A stretch of DNA of 64,000 nucleotides from Oceanicola sp. (GTDB lineage: Bacteria; Pseudomonadota; Alphaproteobacteria; Rhodobacterales; Rhodobacteraceae), in the NCBI GenBank assembly GCA_017792405.1, contig CP051231.1, forward strand, positions 3,356,062 through 3,420,061. Direction: 5' to 3'. The notes beneath the pieces are model-generated. The model did not search any database, had not been told where the DNA came from, and saw only the letters and a list, made by a program, of their open reading frames with translations. Position 1 is the first letter of the stretch; every line of letters begins with the position of its first letter. The translations under genes were made by a program, and so were the position numbers. Positions 56,134-64,000 of the stretch are shown here, in pieces.

Positions 56134-57018
56134 ATGACAGATCAGACCGAGGCGATACGGCAGGGGATGCTGCTGGCCGACCCGCAGCTCAGCCGGTTCG
56201 ACCCGATGCGCCGGATTATCTGCCACGACGATTTCAGCCGCGGGCACTGCGGCTGGTCGCAGCTGGTGGGCAACTACGAGGGCAGCCTCGACACCATGCT
56301 CCCCGGCTACGCCCAGCACACCAGCGCCATGCTCTCCACGCTGGCCCATTGGGATGCCGGCTCCCACGGCGGATATGACAGCTCCTATGCCCTGAAAATC
56401 GCCACCCGGCCCCGCCCCGGCGCGCAGAACGTGGCAATCAAGCGGCTGACCATGCGCCACCGCGGGCCGATCCGCTTTGAGGCCTATGTGACTTACAAAC
56501 CCGAGGCCACCGAACTGCGACTGGGCGACAATGACGTGCGCTCCTGGGGCTTTCTGTTCGACCTTCAGGGCGGGGACCAGGTGGCGAAGCGCCGGGTCAT
56601 GCCGCACCTGCGGTTCTTGAACGCCGATCAGGGCGAGACCCTGCGCAAGTGGCAGTACAAGCCGGGGCAAACCCAATTCACCGACATCGGCAGCGAGAAG
56701 AAGACCGCGAGCCACTATCACCTCTCGCCCGATGGTTGGCAGGACCTGCCGGGCGGCGACCAGCTGATGTGCTTCAACGAGATCGCGACCAAGGTGAACT
56801 GGCACTACATGTGCTTCGACTTCGACCTGGATGCGATGCGCCCCTTGGCCTTCCGGGTGAACGACCGCGAGTTCGATGTCTCGGGCTTCGAGTCCATCGA
56901 GATCCCTGCCATGCCCAACCTCTGGAACATGCTCAACTTCGCCTTCTTCGTGGAAACGGACGCCGCCAAGCGGGCGTTTCTCTACATCGATTCCGTCTGC
57001 ATTTCGGGAGATTTCTGA
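56134..57018 (+). CDS. conserved-looking protein of unknown function
   Basis: A 294-residue soluble protein I do not recognise with certainty. There is no signal peptide and no membrane segment. It is rich in aromatic residues and beta-strand-like alternation (for example HYHLSPDGWQDLPGG and NWHYMCFDFDLD), suggesting a beta-sandwich, perhaps a carbohydrate-binding or lyase-like fold. Repeated Trp/His residues could bind sugar. Its stop overlaps the next gene. Codon use matches neighbours, and it is clearly within the sugar-acid operon. Confidence 0.8.
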   Translation: MTDQTEAIRQGMLLADPQLSRFDPMRRIICHDDFSRGHCGWSQLVGNYEGSLDTMLPGYAQHTSAMLSTLAHWDAGSHGGYDSSYALKIATRPRPGAQNVAIKRLTMRHRGPIRFEAYVTYKPEATELRLGDNDVRSWGFLFDLQGGDQVAKRRVMPHLRFLNADQGETLRKWQYKPGQTQFTDIGSEKKTASHYHLSPDGWQDLPGGDQLMCFNEIATKVNWHYMCFDFDLDAMRPLAFRVNDREFDVSGFESIEIPAMPNLWNMLNFAFFVETDAAKRAFLYIDSVCISGDF

Positions 57019-57350
57019 TGCTGCCCGAGAACATCACCGCCATTCTCGCCCGCAACGAGCGCTGGGAGGGGGCCGCCGCGACAGAGCCGTTCGAAGCCGG
57101 GTGGGCCCGCGAAGCGGTGCTCTTCGTCCGCTCGCTGAAGGCTCCCGAAGGCACGAAGCCCGCGCTGCGGGTGCAGATCTCGCCCGACGGGATGCACTGG
57201 CTGGACGAGGGCGCAACGGTTGAGGTGCCCGCCGAGGGCGAGGTCGCTGCGGTGCGGCTCACGCACTTCGGCAACTGGCTGCGTCTGGCGGGTGAGTTTG
57301 ACGCCGGGAGCGCGGCAACCCTGCTCGTGACCCTCCACCTCAAGGCGTGA
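57018..57350 (+). CDS. small protein of unknown function in sugar-acid operon
   Basis: A 110-residue protein whose ATG overlaps the stop of the preceding unknown gene (TGATG) and whose stop overlaps the SMP-30 start (GTGA). The predicted structure is beta-rich (ALRVQISPDGMHWLDEGATV, then VAAVRLTHFGNWLRLAGEF), resembling a small jelly-roll accessory domain. No catalytic motif is seen. Translational coupling on both sides argues that it works with its neighbours. Confidence 0.75.
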   Translation: MLPENITAILARNERWEGAAATEPFEAGWAREAVLFVRSLKAPEGTKPALRVQISPDGMHWLDEGATVEVPAEGEVAAVRLTHFGNWLRLAGEFDAGSAATLLVTLHLKA

Positions 57351-58240
57351 GCCGCCGCAAAGAGATCCGCGTGCTGGAAGGCACACGCTGCGAGGTGGGG
57401 GAGGGCATCCTCTGGTGCCCGCGCCGCCGGGTGTTGTTCTGGGTGGACATCAAAGGCCGCGCCCTGCTGCGGCTTGATCCATCGACTGAAGCCCTCACCC
57501 GCTGGCCCCTGCCCGATCAGCCCGGGTGCATCGCCCTGACCGCCACAGACACGCTCGTCGTGGCTATGCCCGACGGCCTGCACCTCTTCGACCCGGCCAC
57601 CGGAAGCCTCGCGCCCAACGCGCTGCTGCCGCCCGAGGCCGCTGCCGAGCATCGCGCCAATGACGGGGCCACCTCGCGCGGCGGGCTTTTTCATTTCGGC
57701 ACCATGACCCTGGGCGACCGCTCCGTCGCCTCCGGCGCGCTCTATCACTGGAGCGGTGAGGCCGGCGCGAGCCAGCTTGCCCGCCACTTCGGCGGGCTGC
57801 ACATCGTCAACGGGCTGGCCTTCAGCCCTGACGACCGCACCGCCTATGTGGCAGACAGCTACGAGAGCCTCCGCTGCATCTGGCGGTTCGATCACGAGCC
57901 GGAAACCGGCGCCTTCACCAACCGCAGCCTGTTCTTCGAAACCGCCGGGCGGGCGGGCAGGCCGGACGGCGCCTGCGTGGACGCGGATGGCTGCTACTGG
58001 ATGGCGGGCGTGGGCGGCGGCGAGCTGTTGCGGATCACCCCGGCGGGGCAGGTGGACCTCTGCATCGACCTGCAGGTGACATGGCCGACCAAACCGTGCT
58101 TCGGCGGGCCGGACCTGCGCACGCTCTACCTCACCAGCCTCGACCCCTCATCTTCAGAGAGCGGGCCGGATGGTGCGGTGCTGGCCATCGAGACCGGCCA
58201 TCAGGGCCTGCCCGAGCCGGTCTGCCTCTTGCGCGGCTGA
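57347..58240 (+). CDS. SMP-30/gluconolactonase-family lactonase
   Basis: A 297-residue six-bladed beta-propeller lactonase. The metal site is visible: Glu in CEVGEGILW (about residues 14-22), Asn in VNGLAFSPDD (about 150) and Asp in RPDGACVDADG (about 205). It hydrolyses sugar lactones to aldonates, which would be substrates of the enolase-superfamily enzymes. Start is GTG at 57347. It could also serve the lactone from the arabinose/galactose dehydrogenase of region 1, but it is 50 kb away. Confidence 0.9.
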   Translation: MSRRKEIRVLEGTRCEVGEGILWCPRRRVLFWVDIKGRALLRLDPSTEALTRWPLPDQPGCIALTATDTLVVAMPDGLHLFDPATGSLAPNALLPPEAAAEHRANDGATSRGGLFHFGTMTLGDRSVASGALYHWSGEAGASQLARHFGGLHIVNGLAFSPDDRTAYVADSYESLRCIWRFDHEPETGAFTNRSLFFETAGRAGRPDGACVDADGCYWMAGVGGGELLRITPAGQVDLCIDLQVTWPTKPCFGGPDLRTLYLTSLDPSSSESGPDGAVLAIETGHQGLPEPVCLLRG

Positions 58241-58249
58241 GGCGCGGCC

Positions 58250-58720
58250 TCAGGCGCTGGTCATCTCCCAGCCCCGGATCAGCACAGCCGCCCGCTCGGG
58301 CCGGGCGGATTGCAACGTGCCCACGATCAACCGCCGCCCGAGCCATTCCCACGGCCCTTCGGGCGCGCGCACCTCGATCCGCGAAAGCGCATAACGCGGG
58401 CCGGGCAGGCTCTCGTCGATGATGACCCGGTTGCGAATGGTCAACAGCGTGCCATCGGCCACCTCCATCTCGTAAAGCGCATCCAGCTCCTTGGAGCCAT
58501 CAGCCCGCACCAGCTGCCTGTCGGCCCCTCCCGGCAGAACCGTTCCATAAAACCCTTCCAGCCCCGGCCCGCCGCGAAACTCGCCGCCGGTGATCGGCAC
58601 GATCCGGCGCTCGCCCGTCGGCCCCTGCCCCAACCTGCGCATCTCCTCCACATCCACCAGCGCCTCCCACAGCAGGCGGTGGCCAAGGCGTTGCGGGGCG
58701 ATGGTATCGAACTGGCTCAC
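58250..58720 (-). CDS. DUF3237-family protein
   Basis: A 156-residue DUF3237 protein (beta-barrel, uncharacterised). Motifs include GRRIVPITGGEFRGGPGLEG (GRR..PITGG.F.GP.L.G pattern; here ERRIVPITGGEFRGGPG) and a C-terminal VGTLQSARPER. The start is GTG at 58720, overlapping the LysR stop (GTGA); extending further upstream only reads antisense-like sequence over the LysR gene. Its function is not known. Confidence 0.82.
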   Translation of the reverse strand: MSQFDTIAPQRLGHRLLWEALVDVEEMRRLGQGPTGERRIVPITGGEFRGGPGLEGFYGTVLPGGADRQLVRADGSKELDALYEMEVADGTLLTIRNRVIIDESLPGPRYALSRIEVRAPEGPWEWLGRRLIVGTLQSARPERAAVLIRGWEMTSA

Positions 58721-59679
58721 GGGGCTGTCTCCTCTGCCTGCGGTGCCGCGCATTGCGCCAGCGCCTCGAAGAAACGCCGCACCGCGCGGCCGGTGCGGTC
58801 TGGCCGCCAGTGATAGCCAATCGGCGGCAGATGCAAGCCCAGCCTGGCGTCGAGCTCTTTCAACAGCCCGATCGAGAGCCACGGCATCACCACGCTGCGC
58901 GGAACCAGCGAAAGCAGTTCGCCGGTCTTTAGCATCGACCAGCTCAGCACCGGGATCCGCGATGTCACATGCACCAACTTGAGCTCGTCCCAGCCGTGGC
59001 GCTCGCGCAGCATGTCAAACTGGTCGCGGGCCAGCGACACGGCGGTGTGCTGCACCCAAGTCGCGCGGGAGAGTGCCTCGATGCTCACCTTCCCGGCCTG
59101 CTGCGCCAGCGGGTGCGAGGTGCCTGCGGCCACGATCAACTCGTCCGGCACCAGGGCCTCGAAGGCCCAACCATCGGGCAACACCTCACGCTCGCGGCAG
59201 CAGACCACATCGAACTCGTCACCCGAAAAGGCATTGTCGAGCGCCTGCCCGATCACAGTTTGTACCTGCGTGAAAATGTTGGGATGCGCGGCCCCAAAGG
59301 CCGGCAGCGCGGCATCGAGCAGGGCGCCGGTCGCGGCGGCAGAGGAGCCAACCCGCACCATCCCGCCCTCGCGCCGGTGATGCGAGGCGATGCGCTCCGC
59401 CCCCTCCTCGGTCGCCGCCACGATCCGGCTTGCAATCGGCAGCAGATCGAGCGCCGCCGGGGTCGGGTCCACCCCCTTGGAATGGCGCAGGAACAGGCGG
59501 GTATCGAGCAGCTTTTCGAGCTCGGCGACAAGCTGGCTCATCGCGGGCTGGGTGATGCCCAGCGCCTGCGCCGCACGGCCCATGCCGCGCAGCTCGCAGA
59601 GGGTCATCAACGCCCGCATGTGGCGGATCTTGGCGCGGGTCGTGAGGCGGTTCAGCAGGACGGCAGCGGTCAGGGACAT
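58717..59679 (-). CDS. LysR-family regulator of the TTT/hydrolase locus
   Basis: A 320-residue LysR protein. The winged helix-turn-helix spans about residues 18-80 (MGRAAQALGITQPAMSQLVAELE), followed by an effector domain. It is divergent from the tctC-type gene, with a LysR-box palindrome in the gap. It probably activates that operon in response to an imported carboxylate or lactone. Confidence 0.92.
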   Translation of the reverse strand: MSLTAAVLLNRLTTRAKIRHMRALMTLCELRGMGRAAQALGITQPAMSQLVAELEKLLDTRLFLRHSKGVDPTPAALDLLPIASRIVAATEEGAERIASHHRREGGMVRVGSSAAATGALLDAALPAFGAAHPNIFTQVQTVIGQALDNAFSGDEFDVVCCREREVLPDGWAFEALVPDELIVAAGTSHPLAQQAGKVSIEALSRATWVQHTAVSLARDQFDMLRERHGWDELKLVHVTSRIPVLSWSMLKTGELLSLVPRSVVMPWLSIGLLKELDARLGLHLPPIGYHWRPDRTGRAVRRFFEALAQCAAPQAEETAP

Positions 59680-59681
59680 GG

Positions 59682-59698
59682 CATAAGGATCACTTATG
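59682..59698. promoter_or_regulatory. LysR-box palindrome in the LysR / tctC promoter
   Basis: CATAAG-GATCA-CTTATG is a perfect six-base inverted repeat with a five-base spacer and contains T-N11-A. It sits immediately upstream of the LysR start (59679), about 80 bases from the divergent binding-protein gene, as expected for a LysR autoregulatory site. Confidence 0.65.
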
Positions 59699-59778
59699 AG
59701 TTGCCCTCAAAAGGAATTACAAACCTATGACCAAAGTCAATAGCGTGGCCAGCGAGGAGATATTTGGGAGGATTCTCT

Positions 59779-60786
59779 ATGCACCGCGAAACTCACAGCC
59801 GCATTGCACGCCGGCCCCTGATGGCCGCGCTTGGCGCAACCGCTCTGGCGCTCGGCTTCGGGCTGGCCCCGGCCACGGCAGAGGCGCAGGACTGGCCCTC
59901 GGGCGCCGTGCAACTGCTGGTGCCCGCCAAGGCGGGCGGCGGCACCGATGCGGGCGCGCGGATCATCTCGGCGCAGCTTCAGGAGCAGATCGGCGAGGGG
60001 GTGGTCGTGGTCAACAGCCCCGGTGGCGGCGGCGCCGTGGCCGCCGAGCAGGTGCGCACCGCCGATCCTGACGGGCAGACCCTGCTCTACTACCACACCG
60101 GCTTCCTTTCGACCTATCACACCGGCGGCTACGACCACTCCCCGGTGGAAGAGTTCACCACCATCGCCACCTTCCCGGTCGGCGGCAGCTTTGCCCTCGC
60201 GGTGGATGCCGACAGCCCCTACCAGAGCGTCGACGAGCTGATTGCCGCCACCAAGGAAACCCCCGACAAGGTGACGCTCGGCGTGCAGTTCCGCTCCGGC
60301 TCGCACTTCATGGCCGGGCTTCTGACCAAGGCCAGCGACGCGCAGTTCCGCATGGTCGAGGCCGGATCGGACGCCGACAAGCTGGTGCAGCTTCAGGGCG
60401 GCCAGATCGACGCCGCCTTCGTGAACACGCCGGGCACCCTGCAATATGTCGAGAACGGCGATCTGCGCATCCTCGCCACCATCGCAGGCAACCCCGAGCG
60501 TGACCCGGGCGCGCCGGATTTCCCCTCGCTGCACGAGCTGGGCTACGAAGAGGCCGTCTACGGGCTCGATTTCATCGTGCTCGGCCCGGCGGGCATGAAT
60601 GCCGGCTTGGTCGAGCAGATCAATGGGGCCTTCGCCGCCGTGCTCGGCAATGCCGATGTGACCGAAAAGCTCGCCCAGATGCGGATGCCGATCAGCCCGA
60701 TGGGCGTGGCCGAAAGCCAGGCGCGCATCGCCTCGTCCAGCGACGCGGTGAAGGCCACTGCCGAGATGCTCGGGCTCACCAACTGA
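59779..60786 (+). CDS. tripartite tricarboxylate transporter substrate-binding protein (TctC/Bug family), paralog 1
   Basis: A 335-residue periplasmic Bug/TctC protein. A twin-arginine-like segment (IARRPLMAALG, residues 9-19) begins a long signal region ending near TAEAQ. The mature domain has WPSGAVQLLVPAKAGGGTDAGAR and VVVVNSPGGGGAVAAEQV, typical ligand-loop glycines. GGGAGGATTCTCT precedes the ATG at 59779. First gene of the operon under the divergent LysR. Confidence 0.92.
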   Translation: MHRETHSRIARRPLMAALGATALALGFGLAPATAEAQDWPSGAVQLLVPAKAGGGTDAGARIISAQLQEQIGEGVVVVNSPGGGGAVAAEQVRTADPDGQTLLYYHTGFLSTYHTGGYDHSPVEEFTTIATFPVGGSFALAVDADSPYQSVDELIAATKETPDKVTLGVQFRSGSHFMAGLLTKASDAQFRMVEAGSDADKLVQLQGGQIDAAFVNTPGTLQYVENGDLRILATIAGNPERDPGAPDFPSLHELGYEEAVYGLDFIVLGPAGMNAGLVEQINGAFAAVLGNADVTEKLAQMRMPISPMGVAESQARIASSSDAVKATAEMLGLTN

Positions 60787-60795
60787 GCCCCCATC

Positions 60796-60821
60796 GCGCC
60801 GGGCGGCTCGCTGCCCGGCGC
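60796..60821. terminator. hairpin after the first tctC-type gene
   Basis: GCGCCGGGC (60796-60804) pairs perfectly with GCCCGGCGC (60813-60821), starting ten bases after the stop codon. There is no long T-tract; it is a partial terminator or an mRNA-stabilising stem in front of the hydrolase gene. Confidence 0.65.
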
Positions 60822-60858
60822 TCCACTTTCCCACCCTCTAGCAACAGGCCATTCGCGC

Positions 60859-61686
60859 ATGTCCAGTAAAGCTCTGCCCCAAATCCCGAGCGACCCCTTT
60901 GAATGCCTCTGCCAAGGGTGCGAGCGCCCGTGGGAGGTGGATGTGGACCCCTTCGAGGTGGCCGAGCGCACTTGGTACGTCGGCAACGGCTGGGTCGGCG
61001 CCTACCTGCTCGATACCGGCGCGGGGCTGGTGCTCATCGACACCACGATGCAGCCGCAGGTCTACCTGCTGTTCGAGGCGATCCGGAAGCTGGGGCTGGA
61101 CCCGGCAGACATCGAGCTGATCCTCATCAGCCACATGCATTACGACCACATCGGCGGTGTTCGCGCCTTGGTGGAGGCGACCGGCGCGCGGGTGATGATG
61201 AGCCGCGAGGACTGGGACTTCATGCAGGAGCGGCCCGACCAGATCTTTGCCAGCGGCTACCCCTGCGGCAGCTTCACGCCCGATGCCTTCTTCTCCGATG
61301 ATGCGCCCGTCGAGCTGGGCGACCGCAGGGTCCGCACCGTGCTGACGCCGGGCCACACGCCGGGCACCACCTCGTTCTTCTTCGAGGCGGGCGGGCTGCT
61401 CTGCGGCATGCACGGCGGCGTCGGCCTGAACACGCTGGGCGATGCCTTTCTGGCCGAGAGCGGCCTGCCGGTGAGCGCCCGTGACGATTACCTCGCCTCC
61501 ATGCTGAAGGTCCGCGCCATTCCGGTGCAGGTTACCCTCGGCTCGCACCCCGCGCAGGTGGGGATGCTGGAAAAGGTCGAGGCCATCCGGCCCGGCCACA
61601 ACCCGTTTCACGACCCGGCAATCTGGCACGGGCTGATCGACGGGCGCATCGCGCAGGTCCGCACCCTGATGGGAGAGGCGGCATGA
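60859..61686 (+). CDS. metallo-beta-lactamase-fold hydrolase
   Basis: A 275-residue MBL-fold protein with the zinc motif SHMHYDHIGG (His-x-His-x-Asp-His), a second His in GHTPGTTSFFF and a third late His in LGSHPAQVG. The glyoxalase/lactonase branch of the superfamily is likely. No signal peptide, so it acts in the cytosol. It overlaps the next esterase gene by four bases, suggesting sequential hydrolysis of an imported ester or lactone (inference). Confidence 0.9.
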   Translation: MSSKALPQIPSDPFECLCQGCERPWEVDVDPFEVAERTWYVGNGWVGAYLLDTGAGLVLIDTTMQPQVYLLFEAIRKLGLDPADIELILISHMHYDHIGGVRALVEATGARVMMSREDWDFMQERPDQIFASGYPCGSFTPDAFFSDDAPVELGDRRVRTVLTPGHTPGTTSFFFEAGGLLCGMHGGVGLNTLGDAFLAESGLPVSARDDYLASMLKVRAIPVQVTLGSHPAQVGMLEKVEAIRPGHNPFHDPAIWHGLIDGRIAQVRTLMGEAA

Positions 61687-62585
61687 GCTACTCTTTCGAC
61701 ATGACCCCCGAGGCGCAATTGGCGCTGGCCGAAGAGCTGCGCGGCGGCACCCTTCTGCCACCCACCATCACCCCCGAGATGGAGGCCGACCTCGCCGCCG
61801 TGACGGTGGAGGAAATTGCCGTGCCAACCCGCGTCGGCCCCTCGCGGGTGATGAAGGTCACCGCCGCCGAGGGCACCGCCCCTCGCCCCTGTTTCATCAA
61901 CTTCCACGGTGGCGGCTTCGTGCGGCCCTATCATAGGCGCGACACGATCTTCTGCGCCCAGCTGGCACGCGCCACCGGGGCGCTGGTGCTGGATGTCGAT
62001 TACCGCCTCGCCCCCGAGCACCCCTTCCCCACCGGGCTGCATGAGTGCCACGATGTGGTGGCCTGGGCCTTCGAGAATGCCGACACGCTCGGGATCGACG
62101 CAAACCGCATCGCCATCGGCGGCCACTCGGCGGGCGGCAACTTCACCGCCTCGATCTGCCAGATGGTGGCCGAGAGCGGTGCCTTCCGCCCCTGCGGGCA
62201 AGTGCTGGATTACCCGTTTCTCGATGCCGCCACCCCGCCCGAAGACAAGGTGGACCCGCGCTCGATCATGCCCGCCGCGCGGATGCACGCCTTCAACGTG
62301 CTCTACTGCCAGCAGCCTGAAAACATGGCCAACCCACTGGTCTCGCCCGTGCTGGCCGCGCCGAAGCGGCTGCATGGCCAGCCGCCCGCGCTGATGCTGG
62401 TCGCCGGGCTCGACCCGCTGCGCCACGAGGCGCACCGCTACGCCGGGCAACTCATCGCCGCGGGCGTCGATATCGCCGTGCACCAGTTCGACGATTGCGA
62501 TCACGGCTGGGTGGTCAGCGGCAAGGCCCGCCATGAGGAGGCGCGGGCGCTCATCTTTGGCTGGCTGAACAGGCTCTACGGATAA
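61683..62585 (+). CDS. HSL-type alpha/beta hydrolase (esterase)
   Basis: A 300-residue hormone-sensitive-lipase family esterase. Oxyanion motif HGGGF (about 77-81), nucleophile GHSAGG (Ser about 147), acid GLDPLRHEA and histidine DDCDHGW are all visible. The start overlaps the MBL gene by four bases. The acyl substrate is unknown. Confidence 0.92.
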   Translation: MSYSFDMTPEAQLALAEELRGGTLLPPTITPEMEADLAAVTVEEIAVPTRVGPSRVMKVTAAEGTAPRPCFINFHGGGFVRPYHRRDTIFCAQLARATGALVLDVDYRLAPEHPFPTGLHECHDVVAWAFENADTLGIDANRIAIGGHSAGGNFTASICQMVAESGAFRPCGQVLDYPFLDAATPPEDKVDPRSIMPAARMHAFNVLYCQQPENMANPLVSPVLAAPKRLHGQPPALMLVAGLDPLRHEAHRYAGQLIAAGVDIAVHQFDDCDHGWVVSGKARHEEARALIFGWLNRLYG

Positions 62586-62607
62586 GCGTTTCAACAGGGA
62601 GGACACC

Positions 62608-63561
62608 ATGAAACCACGCAAACTGATCGGCGCCGCACTGGCGCTGGCCCTCGGCGCAACCGGCGCGCTGGCCGCCGAATGGCCTGACGGGCCGGTGCAG
62701 ATCATCGTGCCATCCAAACCCGGCGGCGGCACCGATGTGATGGCCCGGATCTTCGCCGACTACCTCGGCCGCGAAACCGGCGGCGATGTGGTCGTGGTCA
62801 ACGTCGATGGCGGCGGCGGCTCGATCGCCTACAACCAAGTGATGACCGCCGCACCCGATGGGCAGACCATCCTCTACAATCACACCGGCCTTTTGGCGGG
62901 CTACCACACCGGCCACTCCGATATCGGGCTGGATGACTTCACCACCATCGGCGTTGCCCAGAGCTACGCACCGCAGGTCTATGCCGTGGCCCCCGATGCA
63001 CCTTGGGACACCATGAAGGACTTCGTCGAAGACGCCCGCGCAAACCCCGGTGAGCGCACCGTGGCCGTCTCGCTCGGGCGGACGACCCATTTCATCGCCG
63101 GGCTGATCATGATGAACGAGGATGTCGACCTGAAGCTGCTGGAAGCCTCCGCCGAGGTCGACAAGGTGGCCGCCATCCAGGGCGGGCATATCGAGATGGG
63201 CAACCTTGGCGCAGGCTCGGCCAAGCAGTACGAGCAGGCCGGTGACATGAAGGTGCTCTGCCTGCTCGACCCCGAGCCGCACCCCGCCTACCCGGAATAC
63301 GAGACCTGCGTGCAGCAGGGCGTCAACGTGAGCTGGCTGGCGCCGCTGGTCCTCTGGGGGCCCAAGGGGATGGATGCGGAGCTGGTGCAAACCATCAACG
63401 CCGCCACCGCCGGCATGGCCGAGGACGCCACCGCGCAGGAGGCCCTCAAGAAGGCCGACAGCGTGTTCACCTACTATGATGTCGGCGGCGCTGCCGATCT
63501 GATGGCCTCGGAAGATGCCAAGATCAAGGCGCTGGCCGAAAAGCTTGGCCTCGCACGCTGA
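62608..63561 (+). CDS. tripartite tricarboxylate transporter substrate-binding protein, paralog 2
   Basis: A 317-residue Bug/TctC protein with a signal peptide (MKPRKLIGAALALALGATGA, then LAA). It is paralogous to the product at 59779: both keep WP(D/S)G.VQ, GGGTD, the V(V/N)V(V)N..GGGG glycine loop and a YHTG motif. CAGGGAGGACACC precedes the ATG. Directly upstream of tctB, so it is probably the cognate binding protein of the transporter. Confidence 0.93.
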   Translation: MKPRKLIGAALALALGATGALAAEWPDGPVQIIVPSKPGGGTDVMARIFADYLGRETGGDVVVVNVDGGGGSIAYNQVMTAAPDGQTILYNHTGLLAGYHTGHSDIGLDDFTTIGVAQSYAPQVYAVAPDAPWDTMKDFVEDARANPGERTVAVSLGRTTHFIAGLIMMNEDVDLKLLEASAEVDKVAAIQGGHIEMGNLGAGSAKQYEQAGDMKVLCLLDPEPHPAYPEYETCVQQGVNVSWLAPLVLWGPKGMDAELVQTINAATAGMAEDATAQEALKKADSVFTYYDVGGAADLMASEDAKIKALAEKLGLAR

Positions 63562-63590
63562 CCGCATCACAAGACGCGTGTGAAGCCATA

Positions 63591-63622
63591 TCGCGGGGGC
63601 CGCGGCCGACCGGCCCCCGCGA
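63591..63622. terminator. strong hairpin between the tctC and tctB genes
   Basis: TCGCGGGGGCCG (63591-63602) pairs perfectly with CGGCCCCCGCGA (63611-63622) around an eight-base loop and is followed by CTTTTGGG. The twelve-base GC-rich stem probably attenuates transcription into the membrane-subunit genes. Confidence 0.75.
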
Positions 63623-63637
63623 CTTTTGGGAGGAACC

Positions 63638-64000
63638 ATGATGAACACCGAAAAACCGCTCGGAGCCGGGCTGATCGCCTTCGGGGCCGCCGGGATCTGG
63701 GCGACCCTGCAGATCAGCGTGCGCACCTTCAACGACGATCCGGGGCCACAGCTCTTTCCGATCCTCGGGTTCTCGCTGCTGGTGCTCTGCGGACTGGGCA
63801 TGCTGCTGACCCGTGCGCGCCAATCCAAGGTGCTCACCGCGGCCGAGGCCGATGCGGCACAGGACGCGCGCAGCAGCACCCTGCGCGGCGTGGTCATGGC
63901 CGGGCTGCTGGTGGCCTACTCCCTCGCGCTCTGGATCTTCGGCTACTACATTGCCACGCCGCTCATGGTTTACGCCTTCTACCACACCATCGCCGGGCCT
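63638..64000 (+). CDS. tctB: tripartite tricarboxylate transporter small permease TctB (partial)
   Basis: The first 121 residues of a TctB/DUF1468 membrane protein, cut by the right edge. The N-terminal GAGLIAFGAAGIWATLQ hydrophobic segment, the NDDPGPQLFPILGFSLLVLCG region (GPxxFP is a TctB hallmark) and a third hydrophobic segment after residue 85 are visible. The start is ATG 63638 or 63641, after GGGAGGAACC. tctA would be expected next. Confidence 0.9.
   Translation, partial: MMNTEKPLGAGLIAFGAAGIWATLQISVRTFNDDPGPQLFPILGFSLLVLCGLGMLLTRARQSKVLTAAEADAAQDARSSTLRGVVMAGLLVAYSLALWIFGYYIATPLMVYAFYHTIAGP

Overview
The window is a GC-rich, densely packed catabolic region of an alphaproteobacterium. 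It is most likely a member of the Rhodobacteraceae (Roseobacter-type): there is a chvE/gguA/gguB-like sugar transporter next to a gbpR-like LysR gene, several TRAP/TTT/ABC uptake systems, many 4-bp start/stop overlaps (ATGA, GTGA), and a complete aerobic benzoyl-CoA (box) gene set. I see no rRNA, tRNA, CRISPR array, transposase or phage gene. No gap without a gene exceeds about 200 bases.

Region 1 (1-12428) is one long minus-strand operon behind a divergent LysR gene. It encodes a ChvE-type periplasmic sugar-binding protein, its ATPase and permease, and a non-phosphorylating L-arabinose / D-galactose pathway: sugar 1-dehydrogenase, aldose epimerase, IlvD/Edd-type aldonate dehydratase, 2-keto-3-deoxy-L-arabonate dehydratase and 2-oxoglutarate semialdehyde dehydrogenase. 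The D-galactose branch has DgoK and DgoA, the latter cut by the window edge. No dedicated lactonase lies in this operon.

Region 2 (12610-35343) is an aromatic-acid island. It holds the regulator BoxR (HTH plus shikimate-kinase-like domain), benzoyl-CoA epoxidase (BoxA, BoxB), ring-cleaving lyase BoxC, a benzoate-CoA ligase, a Liv-type ABC transporter, accessory hydrolases and a thioesterase. A 50-residue protein carrying one four-cysteine cluster motif sits between boxB and boxA. pxpBCA (5-oxoprolinase-type) and a one-domain Lrp/AsnC protein are embedded here. A second module has another aryl-CoA ligase, an FAD hydroxylase, a hotdog thioesterase and an IclR regulator; it looks like CoA-thioester-dependent ring hydroxylation. 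TGCA-N6-TGCA-like sites precede boxR, boxC, the ligase, pxpB and livK.

Region 3 (35537-39500) has a catalase-peroxidase (katG) and an unusual heme peroxidase that resembles animal cyclooxygenases. By eye it keeps the catalytic Tyr and proximal His but has Asp where the distal His should be.

Region 4 (39580-48050) is a hexonate/hexuronate locus. A GntR regulator, TRAP transporter, L-idonate/L-gulonate-type dehydrogenase and Ldh_2 dehydrogenase lie on the minus strand; mannonate dehydratase (uxuA) and fructuronate/mannitol-type reductase (uxuB) diverge from them.

Region 5 (48054-58240) is a sugar ABC transporter with SDR and GntR genes, diverging from two tandem enolase-superfamily dehydratase paralogs, two unrecognised proteins and an SMP-30 lactonase. 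Region 6 (58250-64000) has a DUF3237 protein and a LysR regulator. Diverging from these is a tripartite tricarboxylate-type (TTT) transporter locus with two binding-protein paralogs around a metallo-beta-lactamase-fold hydrolase and an HSL-type esterase; it runs off the right edge in tctB.
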